From the NCBI GenBank assembly GCA_016208105.1, contig JACQYS010000022.1:454616-518615 (forward strand): a stretch of DNA of 64,000 nucleotides, given 5' to 3'. Position numbers and translations under genes: made by a program. The notes beneath the pieces are model-generated. The model worked only from the letters and a program-made list of their open reading frames with translations, did no database searches and was not told the origin of the DNA. Origin of the DNA: Desulfovibrio sp. Its GTDB lineage: Bacteria > Desulfobacterota > Desulfovibrionia > Desulfovibrionales > Desulfovibrionaceae. Below, one piece after another: positions 1 to 7,315 of this stretch (position 1 is its first letter; each line of letters starts with the position of its first letter).

Positions 1-347
1 ACCGCCACTTCGCAGGCTTCCACCACCTTGAACACGTCGCCCCGGGCCTCGTCGAGGTTCTTGCCCATTTCCGTGGCCAGGGTCGTGGCCAGTTCCTCGA
101 AATGCTTGTTCACCAGCTCGCGGAAGCGGAATATGACCTGGGTGCGCACCGCGACCGGTGTCTGGGACCAGCCGGGAAAGGCCGCCCTGGCCGCCTGCAC
201 GGCGTTCTCCACTTCGGCCTGGGTGCAGATGGGGGCCTGGGCGATCACCTGCCCGGTACTGGGGTTCATTACCGGGGAATATGTGTCGCACAGCGAATCG
301 TTCCATTCGTTGTAGGCGCAGTATTTCAGTTTCTTCGACGGGGACAT
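1..347 (-). CDS. CoA-acylating (methylmalonate-)semialdehyde dehydrogenase, N-terminal part
   Basis: Partial gene running off the left edge; 115 N-terminal residues are visible. They contain the aldehyde dehydrogenase opening (YSPVMNPSTGQVIAQAP, then ENAVQAARAAFPGWSQTPVAVR) and the helix ELATTLATEMGKNLDEARGDV. The EARGDVFKVVE stretch resembles methylmalonate-semialdehyde dehydrogenases more than ordinary NAD aldehyde dehydrogenases. The catalytic Cys and Glu lie outside the window. The ATG follows a strong AGGAGG. It is the last visible gene of a unit GntP permease - HbpS/GlcG-like - dehydrogenase, so it probably oxidises a semialdehyde made from the imported acid. The substrate is not determinable here; another ALDH subfamily is possible. 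Confidence 0.75.
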   Translation of the reverse strand, partial: MSPSKKLKYCAYNEWNDSLCDTYSPVMNPSTGQVIAQAPICTQAEVENAVQAARAAFPGWSQTPVAVRTQVIFRFRELVNKHFEELATTLATEMGKNLDEARGDVFKVVEACEVA

Positions 348-375
348 TCAAACCTCCTGGGGAATATGTATGCGT

Positions 376-786
376 TCAATATGAGAGGGCGTTCTGGGCC
401 AGGTGATCCGCCAGGCCCTGGTCCTCGCTGGGCAGAAGTCCGCTTATACCCACTGCTCCTATAATCCCGCCCTCCTTGTCCTTTACGGGTGATGCTCCCG
501 GCAGGGCGGTGAGCAGAGGGTCGCAGAAGTAGCTGATGTCGACCTGCTCGTTTCGCAGCCTGGCCAGGAAGGCCTCGGTGGTGCTGCCCATGCGGGCCGC
601 GCTGTAAGCCTTTTGCTGGGCGATGGAGATGGTGCGCAGGGGCGCCGCGTCCATCCTGAAGAAGGCCACGAGGTCTCCATGCCAGTCGCAGACGCTTATG
701 CAGATGGGGCGGCCGAAATCCTTGTCGGCCTTTTCGACTCCCGCGTCCACCAGCTGTCTGGCCAAGTGTGCTGTCATGCTGGCCAT
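376..786 (-). CDS. GlcG/HbpS-family heme- or cofactor-binding protein
   Basis: 136 residues spanning the whole GlcG/HbpS (DUF336) fold. Family features are ADKDFGRPICISVCDWHGDLVAFFRMD near the N-terminus, the helix ISIAQQKAYSAARM, and the C-terminal GGIIGAVGISGLLPSEDQGLADH with the glycine-rich GAVGISG turn. There is no signal peptide, so it is cytoplasmic. An AAGGAG lies 9 nt before the ATG. Members of this family sit in glycolate, propanediol and other organic-acid operons, often as small accessory proteins of unclear role. Here it lies between the permease and the semialdehyde dehydrogenase, consistent with an accessory to that pathway. The exact function is unknown. Confidence 0.8.
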   Translation of the reverse strand: MASMTAHLARQLVDAGVEKADKDFGRPICISVCDWHGDLVAFFRMDAAPLRTISIAQQKAYSAARMGSTTEAFLARLRNEQVDISYFCDPLLTALPGASPVKDKEGGIIGAVGISGLLPSEDQGLADHLAQNALSY

Positions 787-806
787 TGTTCAAGTCTCCT
801 TCGTTT

Positions 807-2204
807 TCAGGCTATGCCGAACACGGCGAAGAACGCCAGGGCGAGAACCACCATGAGGATCTTCAGGATGGTCAGCGCGAATATGTCCGGGTAGGACTGG
901 CGGTGGGTCAGGCCGCACACGGCCAGCAGGGTGATGATGGCTCCGTTGTGGGGGCCGGTGTCCATGCCGCCCGAGGCGATGGCCGCCACCCGGTGCAGCA
1001 CGTCCGGGGAGAGGTTCACGGAATTCGCCCAGTCCAGCCAGTATTTGCCGAACAGGTCCAGGGCGATGGACACGCCGCCAGAAGCCGATCCGGTGATGCC
1101 GCAGAGAATGTTGATGGTCACCGCTTCGGACACCAGGGGGTTGTTGCCCAGGGTGAGTCCCAGCACCGCGTCGGCGATGGTCTTGAAGCCGGGCAGGGCG
1201 GCGATGACGTTGCCGTAGCCCACCTCGGAGGCCACGTTCATGATGGCCAGGAGAGACCCGACGGCGCCGACGCTGATGGCCTTGCTAATGCCGCCCGAGG
1301 GCATGCGCCTGTAGCCGATGGCCGCGGTCAGGGAGATGCCGCAGACCAGGCCGATGATGAGCGACCAGGTGCTGATGACCCTCTTGATGTTCGGGGCCAT
1401 GAGCGGGATCTTCATGGCGGCTATGGGTTCGAGCACCTTGGGGTCCCAGGTGATCATATTGTTGCCGATGTAGGTGATGGCCAGGACCAGGATCAGGGGC
1501 AGGACGGATATCTGCCAGGAGGGCAGCTTCACGTCCTCCTTTATCTCGGGCTCGTTTATGGTGTGCTCCCCGTAGCCCTCGCCCCGGGCCAAGGCCTGGT
1601 TGGCCCGGTGGTGCAGCCACCACATGCCGGAACTGAACATGCAGATGGAGATGAAGATTCCCATCCACGGGCCGGCATAGACGCTGGTGCCCAGGAAGTT
1701 GGACGGAATGAGGTTCTGTATCTGCGGCGAACCGGGCAGGGCGTCCATGGTGAAGGTGAAGGCGCCCAAAAAAATGGCCGAGGGCAAGAGCTTCTTGGGG
1801 ATGCCCGCTTCCTTGTACAGGGCCGCGGCGAACGGATACACCGCGAAGACCACCACGAACATGCTCACGCCGCCGTAGGTGAGAATGGCCGCGGCCAGCA
1901 CCGTGGAGAGCATGACGTGCTTTGGCCCGAGCGATTCGAATATCTTGTGGGCCACGGATTTGGCCATGCCGCTTTCTTCCATGATCTTTCCGAAGACCGC
2001 GCCCAGCATGAACACCGGGAAGAAGTTCTTCACGTAGGTGACAGCTTTGGCCATGAAGAGTTCGGTGTAGGTGGGCATGATGGGCAGGCCCTGCATCACC
2101 GCTGCGGCCACAGCGAGGATCGGGGCGAAGAAAATGACGGAATACCCTCGGTACGCCACGATGATCAGCAAGACCAACGTTCCGATGATTCCAATTACTT
2201 CCAT
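807..2204 (-). CDS. GntP-family organic acid permease
   Basis: 465 residues, very hydrophobic, with about 12 predicted membrane segments. It has GntP-family hallmarks: the LTYGGVSMFVVVFAVYPFAAAL segment, ALPGSPQIQNLIPSNFLGT, and the C-terminal SGGMDTGPHNGAIITLLAVCGLTHRQSY motif. The family imports gluconate, hydroxybutyrate or related acids with protons. The start ATG was chosen because GGAGGA sits 7 nt upstream; the reading frame runs on upstream without a site. It heads the catabolic unit and has its own candidate sigma-54 promoter. The dehydrogenase partner argues against gluconate and for a short hydroxy- or semialdehyde-yielding acid (inference). Confidence 0.85.
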   Translation of the reverse strand: MEVIGIIGTLVLLIIVAYRGYSVIFFAPILAVAAAVMQGLPIMPTYTELFMAKAVTYVKNFFPVFMLGAVFGKIMEESGMAKSVAHKIFESLGPKHVMLSTVLAAAILTYGGVSMFVVVFAVYPFAAALYKEAGIPKKLLPSAIFLGAFTFTMDALPGSPQIQNLIPSNFLGTSVYAGPWMGIFISICMFSSGMWWLHHRANQALARGEGYGEHTINEPEIKEDVKLPSWQISVLPLILVLAITYIGNNMITWDPKVLEPIAAMKIPLMAPNIKRVISTWSLIIGLVCGISLTAAIGYRRMPSGGISKAISVGAVGSLLAIMNVASEVGYGNVIAALPGFKTIADAVLGLTLGNNPLVSEAVTINILCGITGSASGGVSIALDLFGKYWLDWANSVNLSPDVLHRVAAIASGGMDTGPHNGAIITLLAVCGLTHRQSYPDIFALTILKILMVVLALAFFAVFGIA

Positions 2205-2285
2205 AAGCCTTCCTCCAGGTCTGTTGAGAGTGCCTTGAGAGTATCCGCTGCAAAACGCTGGCTGACCGCAAAGAAAAACGGAGCC

Positions 2286-2303
2286 TGCAGTCGAACGGCC
2301 AAG
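2286..2303 (-). promoter_or_regulatory. candidate sigma-54 (-24/-12) promoter for the GntP unit
   Basis: On the minus strand the sequence reads CTTGGCCGTTCGACTGCA: the invariant GG and GC are exactly 10 nt apart, with a TTGGC block at -24 and TGCA at -12. It lies about 82 bp upstream of the permease ATG and downstream of a gene for a sigma-54 activator, which fits. The consensus C at -21 is present but the A/C after it are not. Confidence 0.6.
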
Positions 2304-2411
2304 AGCAAGCGTTGTTCCATTCTTAAAGGATGGGGCTAGAGGACGTGTTAAGGCGCGCCAACCATGGCCAGAGGGGAAAGCGAAACGGACAAGAATGAAA
2401 TGGCCTGCTGT

Positions 2412-2451
2412 ACAAAAAATGTGCACCTTGACGAAGGTGCACATTTTTTGT
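2412..2451 (-). terminator. bidirectional intrinsic terminator, perfect 18-bp inverted repeat
   Basis: Two perfectly complementary 18-nt arms (2412-2429 and 2434-2451) flank a 4-nt loop. The inner stem is GTGCACCTT/AAGGTGCAC and the outer arms are A-runs facing T-runs, so either strand yields a stem followed by U residues. It sits 27 bp past the stop of the sigma-54 activator gene and ends that transcript before the permease promoter. Confidence 0.85.
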
Positions 2452-2477
2452 GGACAATTATTGTGCAGACACTGTGA

Positions 2478-4472
2478 TTAGTTGCTGTATTCCTTGAGCT
2501 TGTTGCGAAGAGTGTTGCGATGAATGCCGAGCAGGCTCGCAGCCAGCACATGATTGTTGCCCGTGAGGCGCAGGGCTTCGGCAATGGCCTCCTGCTCAAT
2601 GTTTTTCAACGGCCTGATGCCTGAGAGTCCGGCGCCAGGCTCGGCTTCCGGCTGGCTGGCGCTTGCGGAAGCTGAAAAGCAGGATGCGGATTTCCCCATC
2701 TGGAAGCAGATGGTGTCCAGGTGGCCAGTGGTCAGGACCGGCGCGTCCCTGGCGATGAGGATGGAGCGTTCCAGTATGTTGCCCAGCTCCCGGACGTTTC
2801 CCGGCCATTCGTGGTGCATGAGGGCTGCCAGGAAGTCTTGCGAGAGTTCCTTTTTCCCCTGCCCCAGCTTGCGGCAGACCATGTCCGCTATGTGTCTGGC
2901 CAGCAGCGGGATGTCGCCCGTGCGTTCGCGAAGGGGGGGGATGTCCAGGATGATGGTGTTGATGCGGTAGTAGAGGTCCAGGCGGATGAGCCCCTGCTTC
3001 ACCAGGTCGCCCACGTTCTTGCTGCTGGCGGCCAGAATGCGCACATTCACGGGCATAACCGTGTTGCCCCCCACGCGGGTGATCTTGTTTTCCTCAAGCA
3101 CGCGCAGGAGCTTGATCTGCATCTCCTGGGGCATGCTGTCTATCTCGTCTAAGAAGATGGTCCCGCCGTCGGCTAGTTCGAATTTCCCCGGCATGCCGCC
3201 TTTTTTCGCACCGGAGAAGGCCCCTTCGTTGTAGCCGAAGAATTCGCTCTCCATGAGTTCGGAGGGGATGGCGCTGCAGTTGATGCCGATGAAGGGGCCG
3301 TCGCGGAGGTCGCTGGCGTTGTGGATGGCCTGGGCGAAGAGCTCTTTGCCGGTGCCGCTTTCTCCCTGGATCAGGACCCGGGCGTTGGTTGGCGCCACGC
3401 TGCCCGCCAGTTCCACCGCGCGCCGTATTCTCTCGTTGTTTCCCAGGATGTCCTCGAAGGTGAATGTGGCGTAGGCGCCCACCATGCGGTGGACCAGGCG
3501 GTGGATGTCCTTTTTCTCCTTGGTGATGATGAGCTTGCCGATGGGCTCGTTCTCTTCGTTGTAGACGGCCTGCGTATTGACGAGAAGTGTGTTGTATTTG
3601 TCGTTCTTTTTTATGGAGATGCTTTTCTCGAAGAGCCTGTTGTCCTTGTCGAGCAGTTTGGTCAGAGGCGGGGACGAGAACAGCACCTCTGTAACCGGCT
3701 GCCCGAGCAGCTTGTCAGACGGGGACGACGTGTACTGCGCAAGTATCTTGTTGATTTGCTTGACGTTCTGCTTGTTGTCCAACACGGCCAACCCGTATTC
3801 GGAGCTGTCGATGCAGTTTTGCAGGTAGGTGTTTGTGGAGCGAAGTCCCAGGGCCTGTTCAAGGGCCTTGGCCATGGCGATCACGATGCCCAGGGTGTGT
3901 TTGTGGATCAGGCGGTAGTCTCCGCTCAAGTTCAGGACGCCGATAAGCTCGCCTGAGTCGTCGCAGATTGGGGCGGAGGAGCAGGTCCAGTCGTGGTAGA
4001 AGGCGCAGTAGTGTTCCGCGCTGAAAATCTGCACGGGCTGTTTGCTTATAAGGCTCAAGGCGATGCCGGTGGTCCCGGCGTGGTGTTCGTTGCGCACTGC
4101 CCCGGGCCGGATGAAACCCTTGTCCGCGGATTCGAGCAGGTCCGGGTCTCCCACGGCGTGCAGAACATGCCCCTGCCTGCTGGCCAAAAGGCCGATGAAG
4201 TGGGTTTCGTCAACAACCTTGCCCAGGATGTCCATGTAGGGCTTGGCCAGGGAGATGAGCGCGGCGTTGGAGCGCAGGAGGGCGTCCAGGTGGTCCTGGT
4301 CGGTGATGCAGCAATCGCTGGCGCTCATGTAGGGGTTGAGGTTCTGGGCCCGGCAGCGCTTCCAGGATTCGAGGATGACAGGGCGGATGACAGTGGCGTC
4401 GCATTCCCCGGTATCCACAAAACGCTGCCATTCCCGAAAGTATGACTTCCGAGCGATATCGCAAGGATACAT
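2478..4472 (-). CDS. sigma-54-dependent transcriptional activator (AcoR-like)
   Basis: 664 residues. The N-terminal part (about 1-210) resembles AcoR-type GAF sensor regions (VILESWKRCRAQNLNP, then GTTGIALSLISKQPVQIFSAEHY). A PAS-like segment follows (about 220-320), then the AAA+ core with Walker A GESGTGKE (370-377), a GAFSGA sigma-54 contact loop (417-422) and Walker B TIFLDE. The C-terminus is a Fis-type helix-turn-helix (AASLLGIHRNTLRNKL). The GAF part has no receiver domain, so it probably binds a small molecule directly. AAGGAGG precedes the ATG. Its own terminator and the adjacent -24/-12 promoter suggest it activates the permease/dehydrogenase unit. GAFSGA instead of GAFTGA is a known conservative variant. 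Confidence 0.9.
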   Translation of the reverse strand: MYPCDIARKSYFREWQRFVDTGECDATVIRPVILESWKRCRAQNLNPYMSASDCCITDQDHLDALLRSNAALISLAKPYMDILGKVVDETHFIGLLASRQGHVLHAVGDPDLLESADKGFIRPGAVRNEHHAGTTGIALSLISKQPVQIFSAEHYCAFYHDWTCSSAPICDDSGELIGVLNLSGDYRLIHKHTLGIVIAMAKALEQALGLRSTNTYLQNCIDSSEYGLAVLDNKQNVKQINKILAQYTSSPSDKLLGQPVTEVLFSSPPLTKLLDKDNRLFEKSISIKKNDKYNTLLVNTQAVYNEENEPIGKLIITKEKKDIHRLVHRMVGAYATFTFEDILGNNERIRRAVELAGSVAPTNARVLIQGESGTGKELFAQAIHNASDLRDGPFIGINCSAIPSELMESEFFGYNEGAFSGAKKGGMPGKFELADGGTIFLDEIDSMPQEMQIKLLRVLEENKITRVGGNTVMPVNVRILAASSKNVGDLVKQGLIRLDLYYRINTIILDIPPLRERTGDIPLLARHIADMVCRKLGQGKKELSQDFLAALMHHEWPGNVRELGNILERSILIARDAPVLTTGHLDTICFQMGKSASCFSASASASQPEAEPGAGLSGIRPLKNIEQEAIAEALRLTGNNHVLAASLLGIHRNTLRNKLKEYSN

Positions 4473-4613
4473 GGAGAACTCCTCCTTGGTGGAACAACCC
4501 TCGGGGGCGATTTCAAATTGAGCATAGCCTCAGCCCAGCCGGGTCGTCCAGGCTGGAGAGTGCGCAGCCTCCAGAGTGTTCCCGAATCGCCATCCACGAT
4601 CCATGCCATCAAG

Positions 4614-4663
4614 AACGCGCTGCGGGCATGAGGGCCTGAGGGGCACCCTGCCGGCAGCGCGTT
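4614..4663 (-). terminator. stem-loop downstream of the repeat-protein gene
   Basis: Perfect 10-bp arms AACGCGCTGC (4614-4623) and GCAGCGCGTT (4654-4663) enclose a 30-nt GC-rich loop. It lies 37 bp past the stop of the minus-strand gene at 4700. The T-run is weak on the minus strand, so this is only a possible terminator. Confidence 0.4.
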
Positions 4664-4699
4664 TGTCTGTTAAGTTAACCTGTCAAAAAGCGAGTATGA

Positions 4700-5227
4700 T
4701 CAATTCCAGGTGCGGAACTCGTTCGGATCAAGTTCGTTGAGAATCATGGTCAGTTCAGAGTCTGGAAGCGAGTCCTTGGTCTGTTCGCTCCAAAAGGCGT
4801 TCAGTTCCTGGTTTGCCAAATTGCGCGGGTCAGGCTCGCTCAAAAATACGTTCAAAAGATGGGGGGCGAGTTTGTCCGGACCAATTTCCAATGGAAGCAC
4901 GTCCAGAAGATAGTCTGACAGTTTGGCTGAACCATATCCTCCCTGGCGTGCCTTCGGATCCTGGCCGTCTGGTTCAACCGATTCCGGCTCTTTCAGGAGA
5001 ACGCTCCGCTCCGGGGCTGAGAGCGTGCCCTGGCCAGGTTCAGTCATCAGCATGTTCATCTCTTCGTCCGTCAGCTTGTCCGGCAAGGGCTCGCTGTCAG
5101 GGACGGAGAACATGGCTTGAGATGTGATCTCGTCGACCGCGAAGGGGAGCATTGCCCGTCTCGCTTCATCGACGAGATGGGGCGGGACCAGGAAACGCAT
5201 TTCAACTACGTATATTGCTTTCCGCAT
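4700..5227 (-). CDS. uncharacterised acidic protein with six short tandem repeats
   Basis: I do not recognise this 175-residue protein. Residues 7-35 (VVEMRFLVPPHLVDEARRAM...VDEIT) match the start of the smaller protein encoded just upstream. The rest is built of about six degenerate 14-17-residue repeats of the form L-x-x-x-E-L-N-x-x-L-x-E-P-D: KLTDEEMNMLMTEP (51), LSAPERSVLLKEP (69), KLSDYLLDVLPLE (102), KLAPHLLNVFLSEPD (119), NLANQELNAFWSEQ (136) and SLPDSELTMILNELD (153). It is acidic, has no signal peptide or membrane segment, and contains no Cys. GAGGGA lies upstream of the ATG. Its paralog is transcribed the same way 177 bp away. Real gene likely; function unknown. Confidence 0.65.
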   Translation of the reverse strand: MRKAIYVVEMRFLVPPHLVDEARRAMLPFAVDEITSQAMFSVPDSEPLPDKLTDEEMNMLMTEPGQGTLSAPERSVLLKEPESVEPDGQDPKARQGGYGSAKLSDYLLDVLPLEIGPDKLAPHLLNVFLSEPDPRNLANQELNAFWSEQTKDSLPDSELTMILNELDPNEFRTWN

Positions 5228-5404
5228 GGTTTATCCCTCACAGCTGACGGCTGTTTTGGTTGGCAACGAAACGGAAACAGCTTTCAGGTAAAATCCCATA
5301 AACTCCCAGGCATTAGAGTTGGTTCGCTATAGTCCTTTCTAGATAGTATTCATTCTTTGTTGGAAGTCTATACCGTGCCGGCGCATCCCGCCAATCGTGA
5401 ACGC

Positions 5405-5596
5405 TTATTCGCTCAGGAGAAGGTCCAGCTCCTGGTTCGTCAACCTGCTTGGGTTTGTTTTTCTTTCCGGGGCGGGGCAATTTACGTAAGGCGTGATCTC
5501 CTTGACCGTTAGCGCCGATATCGCCTGCCTGGCCGCGGTAGCCAAGTGGGACGGAACCAGGAAGCGCATCTCCACATCGTGTTCGGTTTCTTTCAT
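5405..5596 (-). CDS. small uncharacterised protein, paralog of the repeat protein at 4700
   Basis: 63 residues starting MKETEHDVEMRFLVPSHL. EMRFLVP-x-HL-x3-AR-x-A and the following V-x-EIT are shared with the larger neighbour. It ends with a single copy of the repeat, RLTNQELDLLLSE, so it is the N-terminal module plus one repeat unit. The ATG at 5596 was chosen because AGAGGAAAT precedes it; the frame runs 20 codons further upstream without a site. Function unknown. The pair looks like duplication followed by repeat expansion or loss. Confidence 0.6.
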   Translation of the reverse strand: MKETEHDVEMRFLVPSHLATAARQAISALTVKEITPYVNCPAPERKTNPSRLTNQELDLLLSE

Positions 5597-6445
5597 GAAT
5601 ATTTCCTCTCGGCCGGGGTTGAGTGCGCGTGCCGATTCATACCCCGAAACAAACATGACAATAGCGACGTGACGACGGGTATGGTTCCTGAACTCAATTG
5701 TTAAAACGTTACAATATGCATATTGAGTGCCATGTTATTGATGTTGGGCGTTTACATTTCATACATAAAATACTTGTACGTTTGGTTAGTAGCAGTGATT
5801 ATTATTTGTATGGCTATAAATGTGCAAGATGAATCTTTTTTAATGCTATGCTTGTGTGGCATGGCAGAGTGTCATCCCCAAGAGAGAGGCCAGGTGTTGG
5901 AGACACGTTACACAGTTTTCTCCGATGGCTTGGGAGCAGGCCTTCAGGCGCTGTGTCCCAAGGGCTTATCGGATTAATTTCAGTCAACTTATGGCCCGAG
6001 GGTGAATAATCGAAAGAAGAGAGGCGAAGGCATTGGGTGGCAAGAGCCTGTCTGTAGAGCCTGCGAACGTCCGGGAAAATTCCAGAAAGTGAGCGGCCGG
6101 CGTATGGTTTTTGGGAAGCATGTAACTTTTCCTGCCAAATCAGGGTCAAAGGAATAGCCATGGCCTTTTTCCGGTGAGTACCCCTGACGCTTGCCCGATG
6201 CAGCCATGGTCGCCCGGCGGAGTGGGGAGGGGATTTCCCCTCCGCCGGGCGCTTCTTAGCCGGACGCCTCGGGCGAAGAGAGTGAAGATCCCTCGGTTTT
6301 TCGTGCAATCCCCATTTTCCTGGCACCGCGGTGCGCGATATGGGGTGTCTATACGGGCTGTAATACTCATTTTAGGCGGGGTTGCAGCTCATCACATCAA
6401 GCCGTACCTGCCGTGCTGTGGCCTGGCGGTGGCTCTGGGGGCAGC
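5597..6445. other. long stretch without a credible gene
   Basis: About 850 bp. The segment 5690-5850 is strikingly AT-rich compared with the rest of the window and may hold promoters for the small proteins on the minus strand. The remainder is GC-rich again and contains the inverted repeat at 6212-6250. Open frames here lack start sites, ribosome binding sites and family resemblance. I see no recognisable riboswitch or tRNA. Confidence 0.5.
6212..6250. repeat. inverted repeat with two mutually exclusive stems
   Basis: Outer arms GCCCGGCGGAG (6212-6222) and CTCCGCCGGGC (6240-6250) are perfectly complementary. The right arm can instead pair with an inner GGAGGGGA to give an 8-bp hairpin with a TT loop (GGAGGGGA-TT-TCCCCTCC). 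No T-run follows on either strand. Confidence 0.6.
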
Positions 6446-7195
6446 ATGAGCGGCCATGACCCATTCCCGGCCTTGCTGGGAGTGTATTCCCTGCGCAAGC
6501 TGAGCGAGATCGGTTCCGGCAGTACCCTGGTGGATCACAAAAACGTGACCTATTGGTACGTCCGGCAATTGTCCGACACGCGCCTTGAGGTGCAGCCGCT
6601 CACCGACCAGGGAGTTCCCTCGGGCATTCTCAAATCCGTTGACGTCAAGGATTTCATCAAATCATACACTCCTGAGCCTCTCTACTACACGGATCACCGT
6701 GTTCCTCTGGTGGCTGGTCTGGCCCGCAAGATTCTGGACGGGGACGATACCGTGTCCCTGGGGAGCCTGGACGTCAAAGAATTCAGTGCGCTCAAGGCGC
6801 TCCTGGTGGATCAGGTTGATTTTCCCGCCCATTCCGATCCCGGCTATGATCTTGCCCATAAAAGGGTGATGGCCAGCATTAAAAAGATCCTCGGCTTGCT
6901 CATGTGCCGGTGCGAGATGTCCAGGGACGAACATCGCAACCGTTTCAACAGCTTTGGCGTTTCATTGCGCAAGGACGGCCATCTGGACGAGTCCATCGGG
7001 TTTTTCTCAAAAGCCTTGGAGCTTGAGAAGAACGATGAGAACATCTACTTCAACATGGCCAGGGTGTATTTCGACAAGGGAGACCTTGAAAGCTGCACCC
7101 GGGTTCTGGAGCAGGCCTTGATCCTGAATCCGGATTTCAAGGAAGCCGGCCAGTTCGTCCGATACGTCGGAAAAAGAGACTTCTCCCGGCGTTGA
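6446..7195 (+). CDS. TPR-domain protein of unknown function
   Basis: 249 residues. The N-terminal half (MSGHDPFPALLGVYSLRKLSEIGSGSTLVDHKNVTYWYVRQL...) is a soluble domain I do not recognise. The C-terminal third carries tetratricopeptide repeats: FNSFGVSLRKDGHLDESIGFFSKALELEK, then ENIYFNMARVYFDKGDLESCTRVLEQALILNPDF. No signal peptide or membrane segment. An in-frame GTG 33 nt upstream is the alternative start; the ATG was chosen because GGGGGC precedes it. It is 120 bp upstream of the LytS-type kinase on the same strand and could act as a scaffold, but nothing links them directly. Confidence 0.7.
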   Translation: MSGHDPFPALLGVYSLRKLSEIGSGSTLVDHKNVTYWYVRQLSDTRLEVQPLTDQGVPSGILKSVDVKDFIKSYTPEPLYYTDHRVPLVAGLARKILDGDDTVSLGSLDVKEFSALKALLVDQVDFPAHSDPGYDLAHKRVMASIKKILGLLMCRCEMSRDEHRNRFNSFGVSLRKDGHLDESIGFFSKALELEKNDENIYFNMARVYFDKGDLESCTRVLEQALILNPDFKEAGQFVRYVGKRDFSRR

Positions 7196-7315
7196 CGCGC
7201 CAGGCGCCGTCTCGGACGGCTTCTCACCATTCCCATGCGCCCTTGATCGTGGTAGGAGTGAACTCGTCAGCCGTTTCGGCTGAGCGCTTTTCATTCTGAC
7301 CGGCCAAGGCCCGCC

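Noticed and set aside
768..2339. 523-codon plus-strand frame opposite the GntP permease
   Set aside because: Composition (Gly/Asp/His-rich) is typical of a reverse-strand shadow of a GC-rich gene; no family match.
5723..5977. 84-codon frame with a hydrophobic stretch in the AT-rich island
   Set aside because: Starts with TTG, has no ribosome binding site; the hydrophobicity follows from the T-rich composition. It could be a small membrane protein but nothing supports it.
5980..6440. Possible riboswitch upstream of the TPR gene
   Set aside because: Hairpins are present, but none of the conserved cores I know (c-di-GMP, cobalamin, TPP, Moco) can be laid onto the sequence.
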